Origin: Caldithrix abyssi DSM 13497
GTDB lineage: Bacteria > Calditrichota > Calditrichia > Calditrichales > Calditrichaceae
Direction of reading: 5' to 3'
DNA: 64,000 bases
NCBI RefSeq assembly: GCF_001886815.1
Contig: NZ_CP018099.1
Span: forward strand, 4,648,501-4,712,500
Shown: positions 45,318 through 53,561 of the stretch, one piece after another
Numbering within the stretch: the first letter of the stretch is position 1
Layout of the letters: every line of letters begins with the position of its first letter
Notes under the pieces: model-generated
The model's database searches: none
What the model was told of the DNA's origin: nothing
What the model saw: only the letters and a program-made list of their open reading frames with translations
Made by a program: the position numbers and the translations under genes

Positions 45318-45757
45318 TGCCTTGGAAGTTTGAAGGTTGTTTTTGAACCTTGATTAAAAGGATTACAGGATCGCCTTGATTTTATGCACTCGATGCGACT
45401 TTATTCTCCAAATTTAATGAAAAAGTTAAAAAGGCAAATCTTGGTAATCCAAAAATCAAGCAAATCCTGGTTCAAAAATTAAATTGTTCATCGGCCGCTC
45501 ATTTCGAATCCCCATCTGGCTGGATACAAAAATTTTTGTGCTGTTTTAAAAACTCATCCCCCAGCACCTTTTCTTTAAAAAAGAGAAGGGGCGTCAATCT
45601 TGCCGGCATGATGAGTTTTTTACTTACATGTTGAATAATTGGTTTCATTTTTTCTTTACGTACTTTGTGACTTCTTTGTGCTCTTTGCGGTTAGTTTTGG
45701 TTGCGGCCTCGCTGCCTTGGAAATTTAGGTTATAATAGAACGCTATAAAATTTATCC
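45318..45757. other. Non-coding repeat-rich stretch
   Basis: It contains a short repeat shared with 50672-50702 (CTGTTTTAAAAACTCATCCC at 45541-45560) and a loose inverted pair around it (45547-45558 with 45610-45622). There are several phrases such as GTGACTTC-TTGTGCTC that recur nearby. I see no gene. Confidence 0.5.
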
Positions 45758-45940
45758 TTATTTATAAAGCTTTATATCTTCTATAAATAAAAAGTCTTTT
45801 GTATTATAAGTCCATAAAATAATATCATGATAAAGTGCCGTAGAGGCTATTAAAGCATCTGGTATTTTTAATCCATGACTTTTTGAATATTTTTCAATTA
45901 AATTTATTGCTGTTTCCGTAATTTCTTCATTTAAACTTAA
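45758..45940 (-). pseudogene. VapC toxin, C-terminal fragment (interrupted)
   Basis: Read on the minus strand this encodes the second half of a PIN-domain RNase toxin: SLNEEITETAIN, then KSHGLKIPDALIASTAL and YNTKDFLFIEDIKLYK, with the third and fourth acidic residues of the active site (Asp in IPDAL and in TKDF). It joins in frame to the N-terminal half at 47833-48034 across the IS element. It also carries its own +1 frameshift (one extra base at the A4 run 45900-45903), so removing the IS alone would not restore the toxin. Confidence 0.88.
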
Positions 45941-45946
45941 TATATC
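45941..45946. repeat. Target-site duplication (left), ATATAT
   Basis: ATATAT directly before the IS left end. The same hexamer follows the right end at 47833-47838. Deleting the IS plus one copy rebuilds the continuous vapC reading across the junction (G-F-N-I-L-S-L-N). Confidence 0.88.
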
Positions 45947-47832
45947 CCCAGTTTGACAGTTAACGCCAAATTTTTCAAAGCCAAATCAAAAAAAACATAT
46001 AATTAAGTTTCTCTGTTTCAATTTCTTTGTAGTCTATGCAGGCGTGCTTTTTTTATTTGCTATCAAATCGTTTTATTATTATATTCATTCTATGTTTGTT
46101 AAGGTAAGTCGATCCAAAAGAAATAACAAAGTCCATGAGACTTTACAAATCGCTGAGTCCTACAGAGACTCAAATGGAAAAGTACGCCATCGAATCTTGC
46201 TGCATTTAGGCCCTACCGACAAATTCATCAAAAAAGACGTAGACACGCTTATCAACGGACTTTTAAGGGCTAAGGGGTTAACTTTACAGGACTTAGATAG
46301 CAATATTGATAATGTCAAGGCCTTCGGTCAAATCTGGGCGCTTGTCCATTTATGGAAAGAGCTTAAAATGAGCCAGATTATTGCCAGGCAAAAGGAAAAA
46401 AGCGGAATAAAGTTTGATCTTGAAGCTCATTTAAAAAGTCTGATATTTAACCGCCTGGATGATCCTTCTTCCAAACTAAAACTACTCACCTGGTTAGAAA
46501 CCGTTTATATTCCGGGTATCAACAAAGACGACATTCGTTATGAGTATCTTTTAAGAGCGATGGATTTTCTAATAGCTCATAAGGAAAAGATTGAAACCCA
46601 ACTTGCTAATCGTTTACTAGATCTGTTTAATCAGGATCTAAAGGTTTGTTTTTATGATTTAACATCAAGCTACTTTGAAGCCGAAAACTCATTGGTAGAA
46701 GGCGATATTCGTCAGTTTGGTTATAGTCGTGACCACCGCGGAGATAGAGAACAGATCGTAATTGGCGTGGTGATGACCGGAGATGGTATTCCTATAGCCC
46801 ATTACGTCTTCCCTGGCAATAAGGCTGATCGCTCTACCTTGCAAGAGATGCTCAATGATATTCGCAGGCGATTTAAGGTAAAAGATATCCAGCTGGTGGC
46901 AGACAAAGGTTTATTAAGCAATGACAATCTCTGGCATTTAATCCAACAAGGTTATGAGTTTATTCTTGGAGAGAGTGTTCGTCAGAGCAAGGATGTCAAA
47001 TCGGTTATAAAAGAAGCCAATGCGCATAAAGAGGCGACTGGTGAGACGATCTATGAGCGCCTAACGGAGCGTGAAATCAAGTCAAAAGATGGTAAAAAGG
47101 AAAAGATAAAACTTCGTTATGTGGCCAGTTACAATGCCGCCACGGCATTAAAGCGCTATAAAAATCGCATCAATCGTATTAATGAATTTTTAGAGCTGTC
47201 AGAAGAGATTAAGAAAAAGGAAATAAACACAGAAGATAAATATCATCAAATAAAGAGTGTATTATCAAGAAAACGTTTAAGTCGTTTCTTTAATGTTGAA
47301 TTAACAGAAGATACGATAGAGATTCATAAGCAAGATGAGGTATTATCAGAAGAAGAAAAGAGCGACGGTTGGTTTATAGTGATAAGCAATGCTCATGACC
47401 TGAGTAAATCAGAACTCATAGCGCGCTATAAAGATTTAAAATATGTGGAGCATGGTTTTTACGAATTAAAGCATAGTTTGAATTTACGTCCCAATTTTCA
47501 TTGGACAGAGAAGCGTATCAGGGCTCATGTGATGGTGTGTTTTCTTGCATTCCAGATGGCGGTATTGTTTGAGAAGCGTTTGAGTGGCATAAAATTAAGT
47601 TGGCAGCGTGCTATGGAGAGCCTGCGTCGAGTCGTGGTTGTAGAATGGGAAAATGAAGGGAGACGTCGTAAAGGATTATCCAGAGTGCATGGCGAACAAT
47701 TGGAAATATTTCAGGAGATAGGCAGCAGCAAGCCAACGCTTTTATCTTTGTAGTGACAACTTAACGAAAATGAAATTAAACTAACTTAATAATAATAAAG
47801 GAATTATGTTCCATACAACTGTCAAACTCAAG
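45947..47832 (+). mobile_element. IS1634-type insertion sequence (1886 bp)
   Basis: The boundaries are set by the ATATAT duplication and by terminal inverted repeats: AGTTTGACAGTT at 45951-45962 and its exact complement at 47817-47828; the outermost C/G also pairs, but the three bases between do not. It contains one transposase gene. It is inserted in vapC, in opposite orientation to that gene. Confidence 0.88.
46092..47753 (+). CDS. IS1634-family transposase (DDE)
   Basis: About 553 residues. The start MFVKVSRSKRNNKVHETLQIAESY is typical of the IS1634 branch of IS4-like elements. DDE catalytic residues can be placed in FYDLTSSYFE, VADKGLL and the C-terminal helix YVEHGFYELKHSL, followed by RIRAHVMVCFLAFQM. 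The ORF is intact. The frame is open from 46044, but ATG 46092 matches the family start. It is more AT-rich than the surrounding housekeeping genes, in line with recent arrival. Confidence 0.92.
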   Translation: MFVKVSRSKRNNKVHETLQIAESYRDSNGKVRHRILLHLGPTDKFIKKDVDTLINGLLRAKGLTLQDLDSNIDNVKAFGQIWALVHLWKELKMSQIIARQKEKSGIKFDLEAHLKSLIFNRLDDPSSKLKLLTWLETVYIPGINKDDIRYEYLLRAMDFLIAHKEKIETQLANRLLDLFNQDLKVCFYDLTSSYFEAENSLVEGDIRQFGYSRDHRGDREQIVIGVVMTGDGIPIAHYVFPGNKADRSTLQEMLNDIRRRFKVKDIQLVADKGLLSNDNLWHLIQQGYEFILGESVRQSKDVKSVIKEANAHKEATGETIYERLTEREIKSKDGKKEKIKLRYVASYNAATALKRYKNRINRINEFLELSEEIKKKEINTEDKYHQIKSVLSRKRLSRFFNVELTEDTIEIHKQDEVLSEEEKSDGWFIVISNAHDLSKSELIARYKDLKYVEHGFYELKHSLNLRPNFHWTEKRIRAHVMVCFLAFQMAVLFEKRLSGIKLSWQRAMESLRRVVVVEWENEGRRRKGLSRVHGEQLEIFQEIGSSKPTLLSL

Positions 47833-48034
47833 ATATATTAAATCCACTTAATGCTCTTTTGATTTTATTTAGCTCTCTCTTGTTAAGTGCACCATATAAT
47901 AATTCCATTAAAGTAATCGCGCTTATTACAATATTTTCACTCTGGAAGTTCTCGAAAACTTTCCTGGTATTTTCATTACCTTTTAAGTATTCTATTATTA
48001 CATCGGTGTCGCATAAAATGATTACATTCTCCAT
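47833..48034 (-). pseudogene. VapC toxin, N-terminal fragment (interrupted)
   Basis: It encodes the first ~67 residues of a PIN-domain RNase, with the first two acidic residues of the active site: Asp in LCDTDVIIEYL and Glu in ITLMELLYGAL. Reading then runs into the IS end and stops at once (TGA at 47828-47830). Its ATG overlaps the antitoxin end by 13 bases (the frames share ATGGAGAATGTAA), the usual VapBC arrangement. Confidence 0.88.
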
Positions 48035-48216
48035 GCCTTATCTCTTAACTTTTCTTTAGTAATATCTCTATTTTTCCAGATTCCAAAAATTTCTTCAAAA
48101 TTCTGGGCTCTTTTTGATTTCTGAGCTTCCCTTATTTTTACAAAAGGCAAGTGTTTTAAAAAGCTTAATAAGGCTCTTCCTTCCTTATTATTCTCTATTT
48201 CTATGATGATTTGCAT
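48022..48216 (-). CDS. VapB-type antitoxin
   Basis: A 64-residue small protein upstream of and overlapping the toxin gene. Its C-terminal EEIFGIWKNRDITKEKLRDKAW resembles the toxin-wrapping tail of many VapB proteins. The N-terminal half (IIIEIENNKEGRALLSFLKHL) is not an obvious AbrB or RHH fold. AGGAG precedes the ATG at good distance. The antitoxin is intact while its toxin is broken, so it is now an orphan. Confidence 0.8.
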   Translation of the reverse strand: MQIIIEIENNKEGRALLSFLKHLPFVKIREAQKSKRAQNFEEIFGIWKNRDITKEKLRDKAWRM

Positions 48217-48460
48217 AATATACTCCTAATTAAAAACTTCATTTCTACTATTATACTTTTTTCTATTTTTTTTATTAAATCGTAAAAATTTCTTGAAATA
48301 ATTTCAAATTCCTCATCTCATTTTTTTTTAATATAATTTTTCTCCTATTAAAAACCAAGTCTTTCCGTGCAGGGCGTAATCGCACCAATCCTTGATATTT
48401 TATAATATGGTAAAGGGAGACTCGTTCCCCCCTTAACCCTTTTACTCTTAACTTTATCGC

Positions 48461-48559
48461 TTATGATGTGGCGCCAGCCTGGGCTTCTAATTCGGTTTTA
48501 CCTGTCGTTTTTCTCAGAACAATTTTCGGGAAAAGCGGCACTACATCTTTTAAAGCCAT
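48461..48559 (-). CDS. Candidate small protein or gene remnant (32 residues)
   Basis: A minus-strand ATG frame with AAGGA 6 bases or so upstream, starting MALKDVVPLFPKIVLR and ending TAA at 48461. I recognise no family. It may be a remnant of a gene lost when the flanking elements inserted, or a true small ORF. Confidence 0.25.
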   Translation of the reverse strand: MALKDVVPLFPKIVLRKTTGKTELEAQAGATS

Positions 48560-48590
48560 GCCTTATCCTTCTTAATAGTTAGTTAAACCT

Positions 48591-48732
48591 AGAGTTCTGC
48601 AAAATGTAAATTTTAGTGTCATTTCGAGGAGCGGAGCGACGAGAAATCTTTTGTTTTTGTTGAAGTTAGAAGATTTCTCATCCCGATAAATCGGGATTCG
48701 AAATGACATGTATGTGCATTTTGCAGAACTCT
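48591..48732. mobile_element. 142-bp MITE-like element with 16-bp inverted ends
   Basis: Perfect terminal repeats AGAGTTCTGCAAAATG (48591-48606) and its complement (48717-48732). The 10-base sequence TAGTTAAACC flanks it on both sides (48580-48589 and 48735-48744), which looks like a target duplication. Inside, nested inverted segments (GTCATTTCGA / TCGAAATGAC; GAGAAATCTT / AGATTTCTC) make a long cruciform-capable core. Confidence 0.75.
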
Positions 48733-48942
48733 ATTAGTTAAACCATTTTTATAGTAAGGAAGATAAATTTTTCCGGCAGTGAAATTGCCTACCTTACAGT
48801 TTAATGCTAATGTTTTATGCACAAAAACCTCAAAATATGTAAATTTTCTTAATAAGGATGGATTAAACAAAAACTCAATACATTAGAAATACAATTTTGT
48901 TCAAAAAAAATTAAATTTAGGATACTTCCTCTGGAAGATCTA

Positions 48943-50669
48943 TCCCGCCCGGGAGGCTGTTGCATGGGGGGGAGGAATTAATGCTTATATTCTCCGATAT
49001 TGATAATTTTTTCTCATTCTTAAGCGTTGGGCAAAATATAGAATTAAAAACGCCAAAATATTCTTTGAAAATAAAATTAATAGATCATCTTTTTCTTGTG
49101 ATGCTGTTATAAACGCTGCTAAACGTTTCCCTAACATATTTTTAAATAGAACATTAATATTATGCCCAATACACATTAACGTAAATTCACTACGAACATT
49201 ATTAAGACCAGATAAGGAAAATCCACGATAGCCTAAATTATGCTTCAAGTTACCAAAAACAGGTTCAACTGTCACCGAACGCTTTTTTAGTCGTTCCTGC
49301 GCCGCTGAAGTTTGTAACTTTTTCGCCATACGTTCGCAATAACTCTCATTAACTGAACGATGGATTTGCTTAACTTTCTTTTTACTGGAAATACATAAAT
49401 TAATTAAGGGACAGTCCTGACAATCATTGGAACGATATACGATCCGTTCGCTATTTCTCTCAACTGGAAAAAGCTTCTTACCCGTCGGACATTCATAGTA
49501 ATCTCCCTGTTCATGATACACAAAATCACTTCGTTTTAGTTTTCTTTCTTCTTTTTGCAATTCTTCCTTGGAGGTTGGTGTCTCCTTTATCGAACGATTG
49601 GATAACTGGGGATCGGCTATTACGGCATCAATCTGCTTTTCTTCCAATTCTTTTAGGTCTGTGCTATTGTGATAACCGGAATCGGCCGTGTAAGATCGCT
49701 TATCATCTGAACCAAGATTCTTCTCTACTTGTTCTTGAATCGGTATGAATTGACCCTGGTCGTTGGGCTGGCTTACGACTTCATGAGCTACTATTAAATG
49801 ACTGGACATATCTACGCCTAATTGTGCGTTATAGCCCGGTCCATCCACCGAAGGCATCATGCGGGCATCCGGCTCTTTTACATTTATTTGATGTCTTGAA
49901 CGGTGTTCTGATTTGAGCTGTTTCTTACGCTCTTTCAATTGGGCTTTACGTTCTAATATCTCTTTCTCTAAGCGCTCAAGCCGTTCTTTCTCCGCTCGAA
50001 GAGTTTCTAAATCTAATTCATCCGTGGCCCCCTGTTCTACAAAATTACAGCGCTGCATGTATTGCTTGATCTCTGCTCTTAACTTCTCTATACGTTTGTC
50101 TAATTGATCCTCAGTGTAGCCATGACGCTTACTGCTGTGCGCTTTGATTTTCGTGCCATCTATGGCTATCTGGTTGAAACTACTTATGCCTTCGGCCTGG
50201 GCAATTAAAAGTATCTCTACAAAATATTGGTCTAATAAATCCAAATGTGCCTTGCGAAAACGACTTAATGTACTATGATCCGGATGCTGATTCCCAGTGA
50301 TATAAATGTAGCGCGTATCATATTTACACAATTCCTCCAGCTTACGGGTGCTGGTAATGCCGTTACTATAAGCATAAAACCATAAGGCAAGCATCATGTC
50401 TGGGGCATAAGAATCACCGCCTTGTGAACTATAACGGGAATAAAGTGCACTTAAATCAAGGCGCGAAACCAACTCCACTACAAATCGACTCTTTGGATCG
50501 TCTCTGGCAAAATCTTCCACACTATAGCCAAAGAGATTCATTTGTGAGCGATTATAAGTAATAAAACTCATGGAATTCCTTTGTTATTACTTGTTTTATC
50601 TGTCGCCCAGAATTTACAAATTTTTTGAATTTTACTCAAACTGAATTTGCAACAGCCTCCCGGGCGGGA
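48943..50669 (-). mobile_element. IS1182-type insertion sequence in a palindrome
   Basis: Perfect 22-bp inverted sequences bound the element (48943-48964 and 50648-50669). The inner part (AGGCTGTTGCA) is likely the IS end. The outer CCCGGG present at both junctions could be a duplicated 6-bp target; the rebuilt pre-insertion site would then be an 18-bp perfect palindrome of the form ATCCCG-CCCGGG-CGGGAT. Flanking sequence belongs to a repeat found elsewhere in the window. Confidence 0.8.
48985..50571 (-). CDS. IS1182-family transposase (DDE)
   Basis: A 528-residue transposase. The N-terminal DUF772-like part covers ~45-120 (DMMLALWFYAYSNGITSTRKLEE, HSTLSRFRKAHL). The DDE core has Asp in IAIDGTKIKAHSSK, Asp in YTADSGYHN and Glu in VEPVFGNLKHNLGYRGF. 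A cysteine-bearing insert (CQDCPLINLC) is usual in the family. A charged coiled coil lies near 180-225. The ORF is intact; AAAGGA precedes the ATG. Confidence 0.93.
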   Translation of the reverse strand: MSFITYNRSQMNLFGYSVEDFARDDPKSRFVVELVSRLDLSALYSRYSSQGGDSYAPDMMLALWFYAYSNGITSTRKLEELCKYDTRYIYITGNQHPDHSTLSRFRKAHLDLLDQYFVEILLIAQAEGISSFNQIAIDGTKIKAHSSKRHGYTEDQLDKRIEKLRAEIKQYMQRCNFVEQGATDELDLETLRAEKERLERLEKEILERKAQLKERKKQLKSEHRSRHQINVKEPDARMMPSVDGPGYNAQLGVDMSSHLIVAHEVVSQPNDQGQFIPIQEQVEKNLGSDDKRSYTADSGYHNSTDLKELEEKQIDAVIADPQLSNRSIKETPTSKEELQKEERKLKRSDFVYHEQGDYYECPTGKKLFPVERNSERIVYRSNDCQDCPLINLCISSKKKVKQIHRSVNESYCERMAKKLQTSAAQERLKKRSVTVEPVFGNLKHNLGYRGFSLSGLNNVRSEFTLMCIGHNINVLFKNMLGKRLAAFITASQEKDDLLILFSKNILAFLILYFAQRLRMRKNYQYRRI

Positions 50670-50839
50670 TTTGAAAATTTTGTGCTGTTTTAAAAACTCA
50701 TCCCCCAGCCCGTAAATAGCGCCGATTTGCTTAGCTTTCCTCTCAAAATAATTTGTTTAATCATTTCCTGCGATGATTGGCGCAATCTGCGAGAAAATTA
50801 CTTTGCGCGCGTTGCGGTTGATTTTGCTTGCGGCTGTGC
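50662..50839. repeat. Composite repeat at the IS1182 right flank
   Basis: First, 50662-50706 is an inverted match of 30706-30751 (shared GGCGGGATTTGAAAATTTT and TTTAAAAACTCATCCCC). Then 50721-50839 is copy B of the 119-bp repeat (116/119 with 45199-45317). No coding potential. Confidence 0.85.
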
Positions 50840-50845
50840 GGTCTT

Positions 50846-50897
50846 AGCTGTTTTTTAAAACGATCTTCGCCCTTTTGCTATGGGAAAAAGGGCGAAG
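50846..50897 (-). terminator. Intrinsic terminator of the nitronate monooxygenase gene
   Basis: A 12-bp stem (CTTCGCCCTTTT 50865-50876 with AAAAGGGCGAAG 50886-50897). On the minus strand it is followed by ATCGTTTT and more A/T. It lies about 30 bases past the gene stop. Confidence 0.7.
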
Positions 50898-50928
50898 AAA
50901 ATTTGCCCACGCGAGCACCCGTGTTTCT

Positions 50929-52056
50929 TTAATACACGGCCTGGGGCTGTCGTGCTTTAACGGCTTGCAGATATTCTTTTTCCAGTGTCAAAAACAACTC
51001 ATTAACGGAAACGATTTTATCTACTTTGTAGGCATTGGAGCCGGCAAAGGTAAATCCCTTTTCCAGCATCCCTCGCTGCGCATTGGCCAATGCATCGGCA
51101 ATACAGTAAGGCGTGGTCCGAAAATCACACGTTTTTAAACACTTCCACGAACATTTAAAGGGTTTTTTCTGTCCTTCTTTGACTTCCTGCAAAAAGCTGT
51201 TTTTAATAGCCCGCCCCGGCAGGCCAACGGGACTGTCAATAATAACGATATCTTCTTTTTTACTCTGCACATAAGCATTTTTAAAGTCCTCGGAAGCGTC
51301 GCATTCGTGCGTGGCCACAAATCGCGTGGCCATTTGCACGCCGCTGGCGCCCAGCTCCAGAAATTTCAGAATATCCGCCCCGCTGAAAATGCCGCCGGCT
51401 GCAATAACAGGAATTTCTCGCTCAAAGCGCTCCTCGAACACCTTAACCGTGTCAACCACTTCCGGGATCAGCTTTTCCAGCTGAAATTGCGGATCGTCTA
51501 TTTGTTCGCGTTTAAATCCCAGATGCCCCCCCGCTTTAGGTCCTTCCACCACCACGGCTTCCGGAATTCGGCCAAAGGTTTTTCCCCAGTATTGAAAAAT
51601 CAACTGGGCGGCTCTGGCCGAAGAAACGATGGGCACAAAATAGGTTTTAAAATTTCGTATCATTTCCGGAGTGTAATTTTTAGGAAAGCGTAGCGGCAGG
51701 CCGGCGCCCATGAACACGACATCCACCTCTTCTTCGATGGCGATTTGCAGCATATTATCGAAATCTGACAGGGCAACCATAATATTCAAGCCGATAACGC
51801 CATTGGTCATCTGGCGCGCCTTACGTATTTCATGCCGCAAAAAATGCATGTTGGCTTTGCGGTAGTTCAATTGTTCTTCAGAAAACAACAATCCCAATCC
51901 AACGGATGAGATAACGCCCACACCGCCTTCGTTGGCCACCGCGGAAGCCAGACCAGATAAAGAGATGCCCACACCCATTCCTCCCTGAATAATGGGCGTC
52001 GGTAAATTAAAACGTCCGATTTTTAATCCTGGTAACTTTTTTGCCTGCATGTGCAT
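50929..52056 (-). CDS. Nitronate monooxygenase family flavoprotein
   Basis: A 375-residue FMN-dependent TIM-barrel enzyme of the NMO / 2-nitropropane dioxygenase family, also related to FabK enoyl-ACP reductase. Visible are PIIQGGMGVGISLSGLASAVANEGG at the N-terminus, VEGPKAGGHLGF near 168-179, and AAGGIFSGADILKFLELGASGVQMATRF for phosphate binding. A Cys-rich C-terminal part (CSWKCLKTCDFRTTPYC) is seen in one NMO subgroup. AGGAAAGG precedes the ATG. The physiological substrate is uncertain. Confidence 0.88.
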   Translation of the reverse strand: MHMQAKKLPGLKIGRFNLPTPIIQGGMGVGISLSGLASAVANEGGVGVISSVGLGLLFSEEQLNYRKANMHFLRHEIRKARQMTNGVIGLNIMVALSDFDNMLQIAIEEEVDVVFMGAGLPLRFPKNYTPEMIRNFKTYFVPIVSSARAAQLIFQYWGKTFGRIPEAVVVEGPKAGGHLGFKREQIDDPQFQLEKLIPEVVDTVKVFEERFEREIPVIAAGGIFSGADILKFLELGASGVQMATRFVATHECDASEDFKNAYVQSKKEDIVIIDSPVGLPGRAIKNSFLQEVKEGQKKPFKCSWKCLKTCDFRTTPYCIADALANAQRGMLEKGFTFAGSNAYKVDKIVSVNELFLTLEKEYLQAVKARQPQAVY

Positions 52057-52080
52057 GCCCTTTCCTGTGAGTAAATTTTG

Positions 52081-52100
52081 AAAGGGGGCGAACCCCCTTT
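52081..52100. terminator. Possible terminator hairpin between regulator and NMO genes
   Basis: AAAGGGGG (52081-52088) and CCCCCTTT (52093-52100) with tetraloop CGAA. It lacks a convincing T-run on the minus strand, so termination is weakly supported; it may also lie in the NMO leader. Confidence 0.4.
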
Positions 52101-52199
52101 CATAGTCTCTGCAATTAGTTTACAACCAAAAAAGGAAAGGTTTTGTAAAAATAATGTAAATGATTGCAAAAGAGATGACTTTTAGAGCAGGCGTGGTCA

Positions 52200-53561
52200 T
52201 TAGCTTTGTTCGTCTGCCATGGACAGATTGTAGCGTTTTAATTTGCGCCAGAGCGTTGCCCGATCGACTCCCAGACGTTGAGCCATTTGTTGCTTGTTGC
52301 CATTGCACAAAATCAACATCTGACGCAAGAACTGTCGTTCCTGGAATTCGAGAAACTCAGCCAGCGTCATAGTATTTTGCGTAAACAGCGGTTGATAACG
52401 GTCCATATCCAGAGCCAGCGAAACTTCTCCCTCGGAAATAATATTGCCCTGTGCAAACATGACGGCCCTGCTTACGACATTGCGCAGCATCCTTACATTA
52501 CCGGGCCAGTCATACTGCACCAGAATATTCATTCCGGCAGGAGAAATACCGACGATCTTTTTATTAAGTTCATTGGCGTAGTGCTTAATGTAGTGTTCCA
52601 CCAGCGGGGGAACGTCATCTATGCGTTCGCGCAAAGGGGGGACGTGGATATGAAACACATTGAGCCGATGGAAAAGATCTTCCCTGAATTTTTTTTCTTT
52701 TATCATGGTCATGAGGTCTTTATTCGTGGCGGCAATGATACGTACATCCACCTTTTGTGTTTTCGGTGCGCCAATTTTTTCGATTTCGCCATCCTGCAGA
52801 ACGTTTAATAGTTTGGCCTGGGCATAAAGCGGCAGTTCCCCGATTTCATCCAGGAAAAGCGTACCCCCATCTGCCAGTTCAAATTTTCCTGGCTGATCTT
52901 TGATGGCTCCGGTAAAGCTGCCCTTTTTGTGCCCGAAGAAGACGCTTTCGATCAAAGTTTCCGGAATGGCTGCGCAATTGATTCGAACAAATGGCCTGGT
53001 CGATCGGTTGCTTTTTAACTGAATGGCCCGGGCGATGAGTTCCTTGCCCGTGCCGGTTTCTCCGGTAATCAGAACTTTGCTATCTGTAGGCGCCACAAAA
53101 TCAATTTGATTGAATATTTGCTGCATGGCCTTACTCTGACCGATCATCTGGTAATTTTCGAGCAATTCATTAATCAATAAACGGCGTTCTTTTAGCCAGT
53201 TATAATGAGCAATGGCGTTTTTTAAGGTGATCAACAAACGGTCTAAATCCGCGCCCTTTTCTAAAAAGTCGAACGCGCCCTGCTTAATGGCTTTTACGGC
53301 GATAGCCAGCGTACTTTGCCCGGAAATCATAATCACCGGAATGGTGGGATGTTTTTCTTTAATTTGTTCCAGCAAAGAGATGCCATCCATGCCGGGCATT
53401 TGCACATCCAGCAGAACACAGTGAAATTTGTCTTTGTTCAACAGACTCAGTGCTTTATGCGGATTATTGATTCCTCTGGTCACATAGTTGTGAAACTTGA
53501 GCAACGAAGAGAGATCATCCAAAAAATTAAGGTCGTCATCAATGGCCAGAATGTGATACAT
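52200..53561 (-). CDS. NtrC-family sigma54-dependent response regulator, partner of the upstream kinase
   Basis: About 453 residues. The receiver starts [10 protein letters not shown], with phospho-acceptor Asp in VLLDVQMPG. The AAA+ domain has Walker A GETGTGKE and a sigma54 loop reading GSFTGA rather than GAFTGA. A Fis-type helix-turn-helix (QMAQRLGVDRATLWRKLKRY) is near the end. ATG 53561 with GGAGAAAACCC upstream is preferred over TTG 53585. It overlaps the kinase gene by 23 bases, so the two make a cotranslated two-component pair. Confidence 0.93.
   Translation of the reverse strand: MYHILAIDDDLNFLDDLSSLLKFHNYVTRGINNPHKALSLLNKDKFHCVLLDVQMPGMDGISLLEQIKEKHPTIPVIMISGQSTLAIAVKAIKQGAFDFLEKGADLDRLLITLKNAIAHYNWLKERRLLINELLENYQMIGQSKAMQQIFNQIDFVAPTDSKVLITGETGTGKELIARAIQLKSNRSTRPFVRINCAAIPETLIESVFFGHKKGSFTGAIKDQPGKFELADGGTLFLDEIGELPLYAQAKLLNVLQDGEIEKIGAPKTQKVDVRIIAATNKDLMTMIKEKKFREDLFHRLNVFHIHVPPLRERIDDVPPLVEHYIKHYANELNKKIVGISPAGMNILVQYDWPGNVRMLRNVVSRAVMFAQGNIISEGEVSLALDMDRYQPLFTQNTMTLAEFLEFQERQFLRQMLILCNGNKQQMAQRLGVDRATLWRKLKRYNLSMADEQS

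Larger units (their letters stand above)
48217..48942. other. AT-rich intergenic region between vapBC and IS1182
   Basis: This 726-base stretch contains the probable vapB promoter zone (very AT-rich, 48220-48360), a 32-residue candidate frame (48461-48559, minus) and a MITE-like element (48591-48732). Nothing else is recognised. Confidence 0.5.

Noticed and set aside
44766-50928. Prophage or integrative element
   Set aside because: There is no integrase, tRNA attachment site, or phage structural gene; the region is explained by two IS elements, MITE-like units, a toxin-antitoxin locus and repeats.
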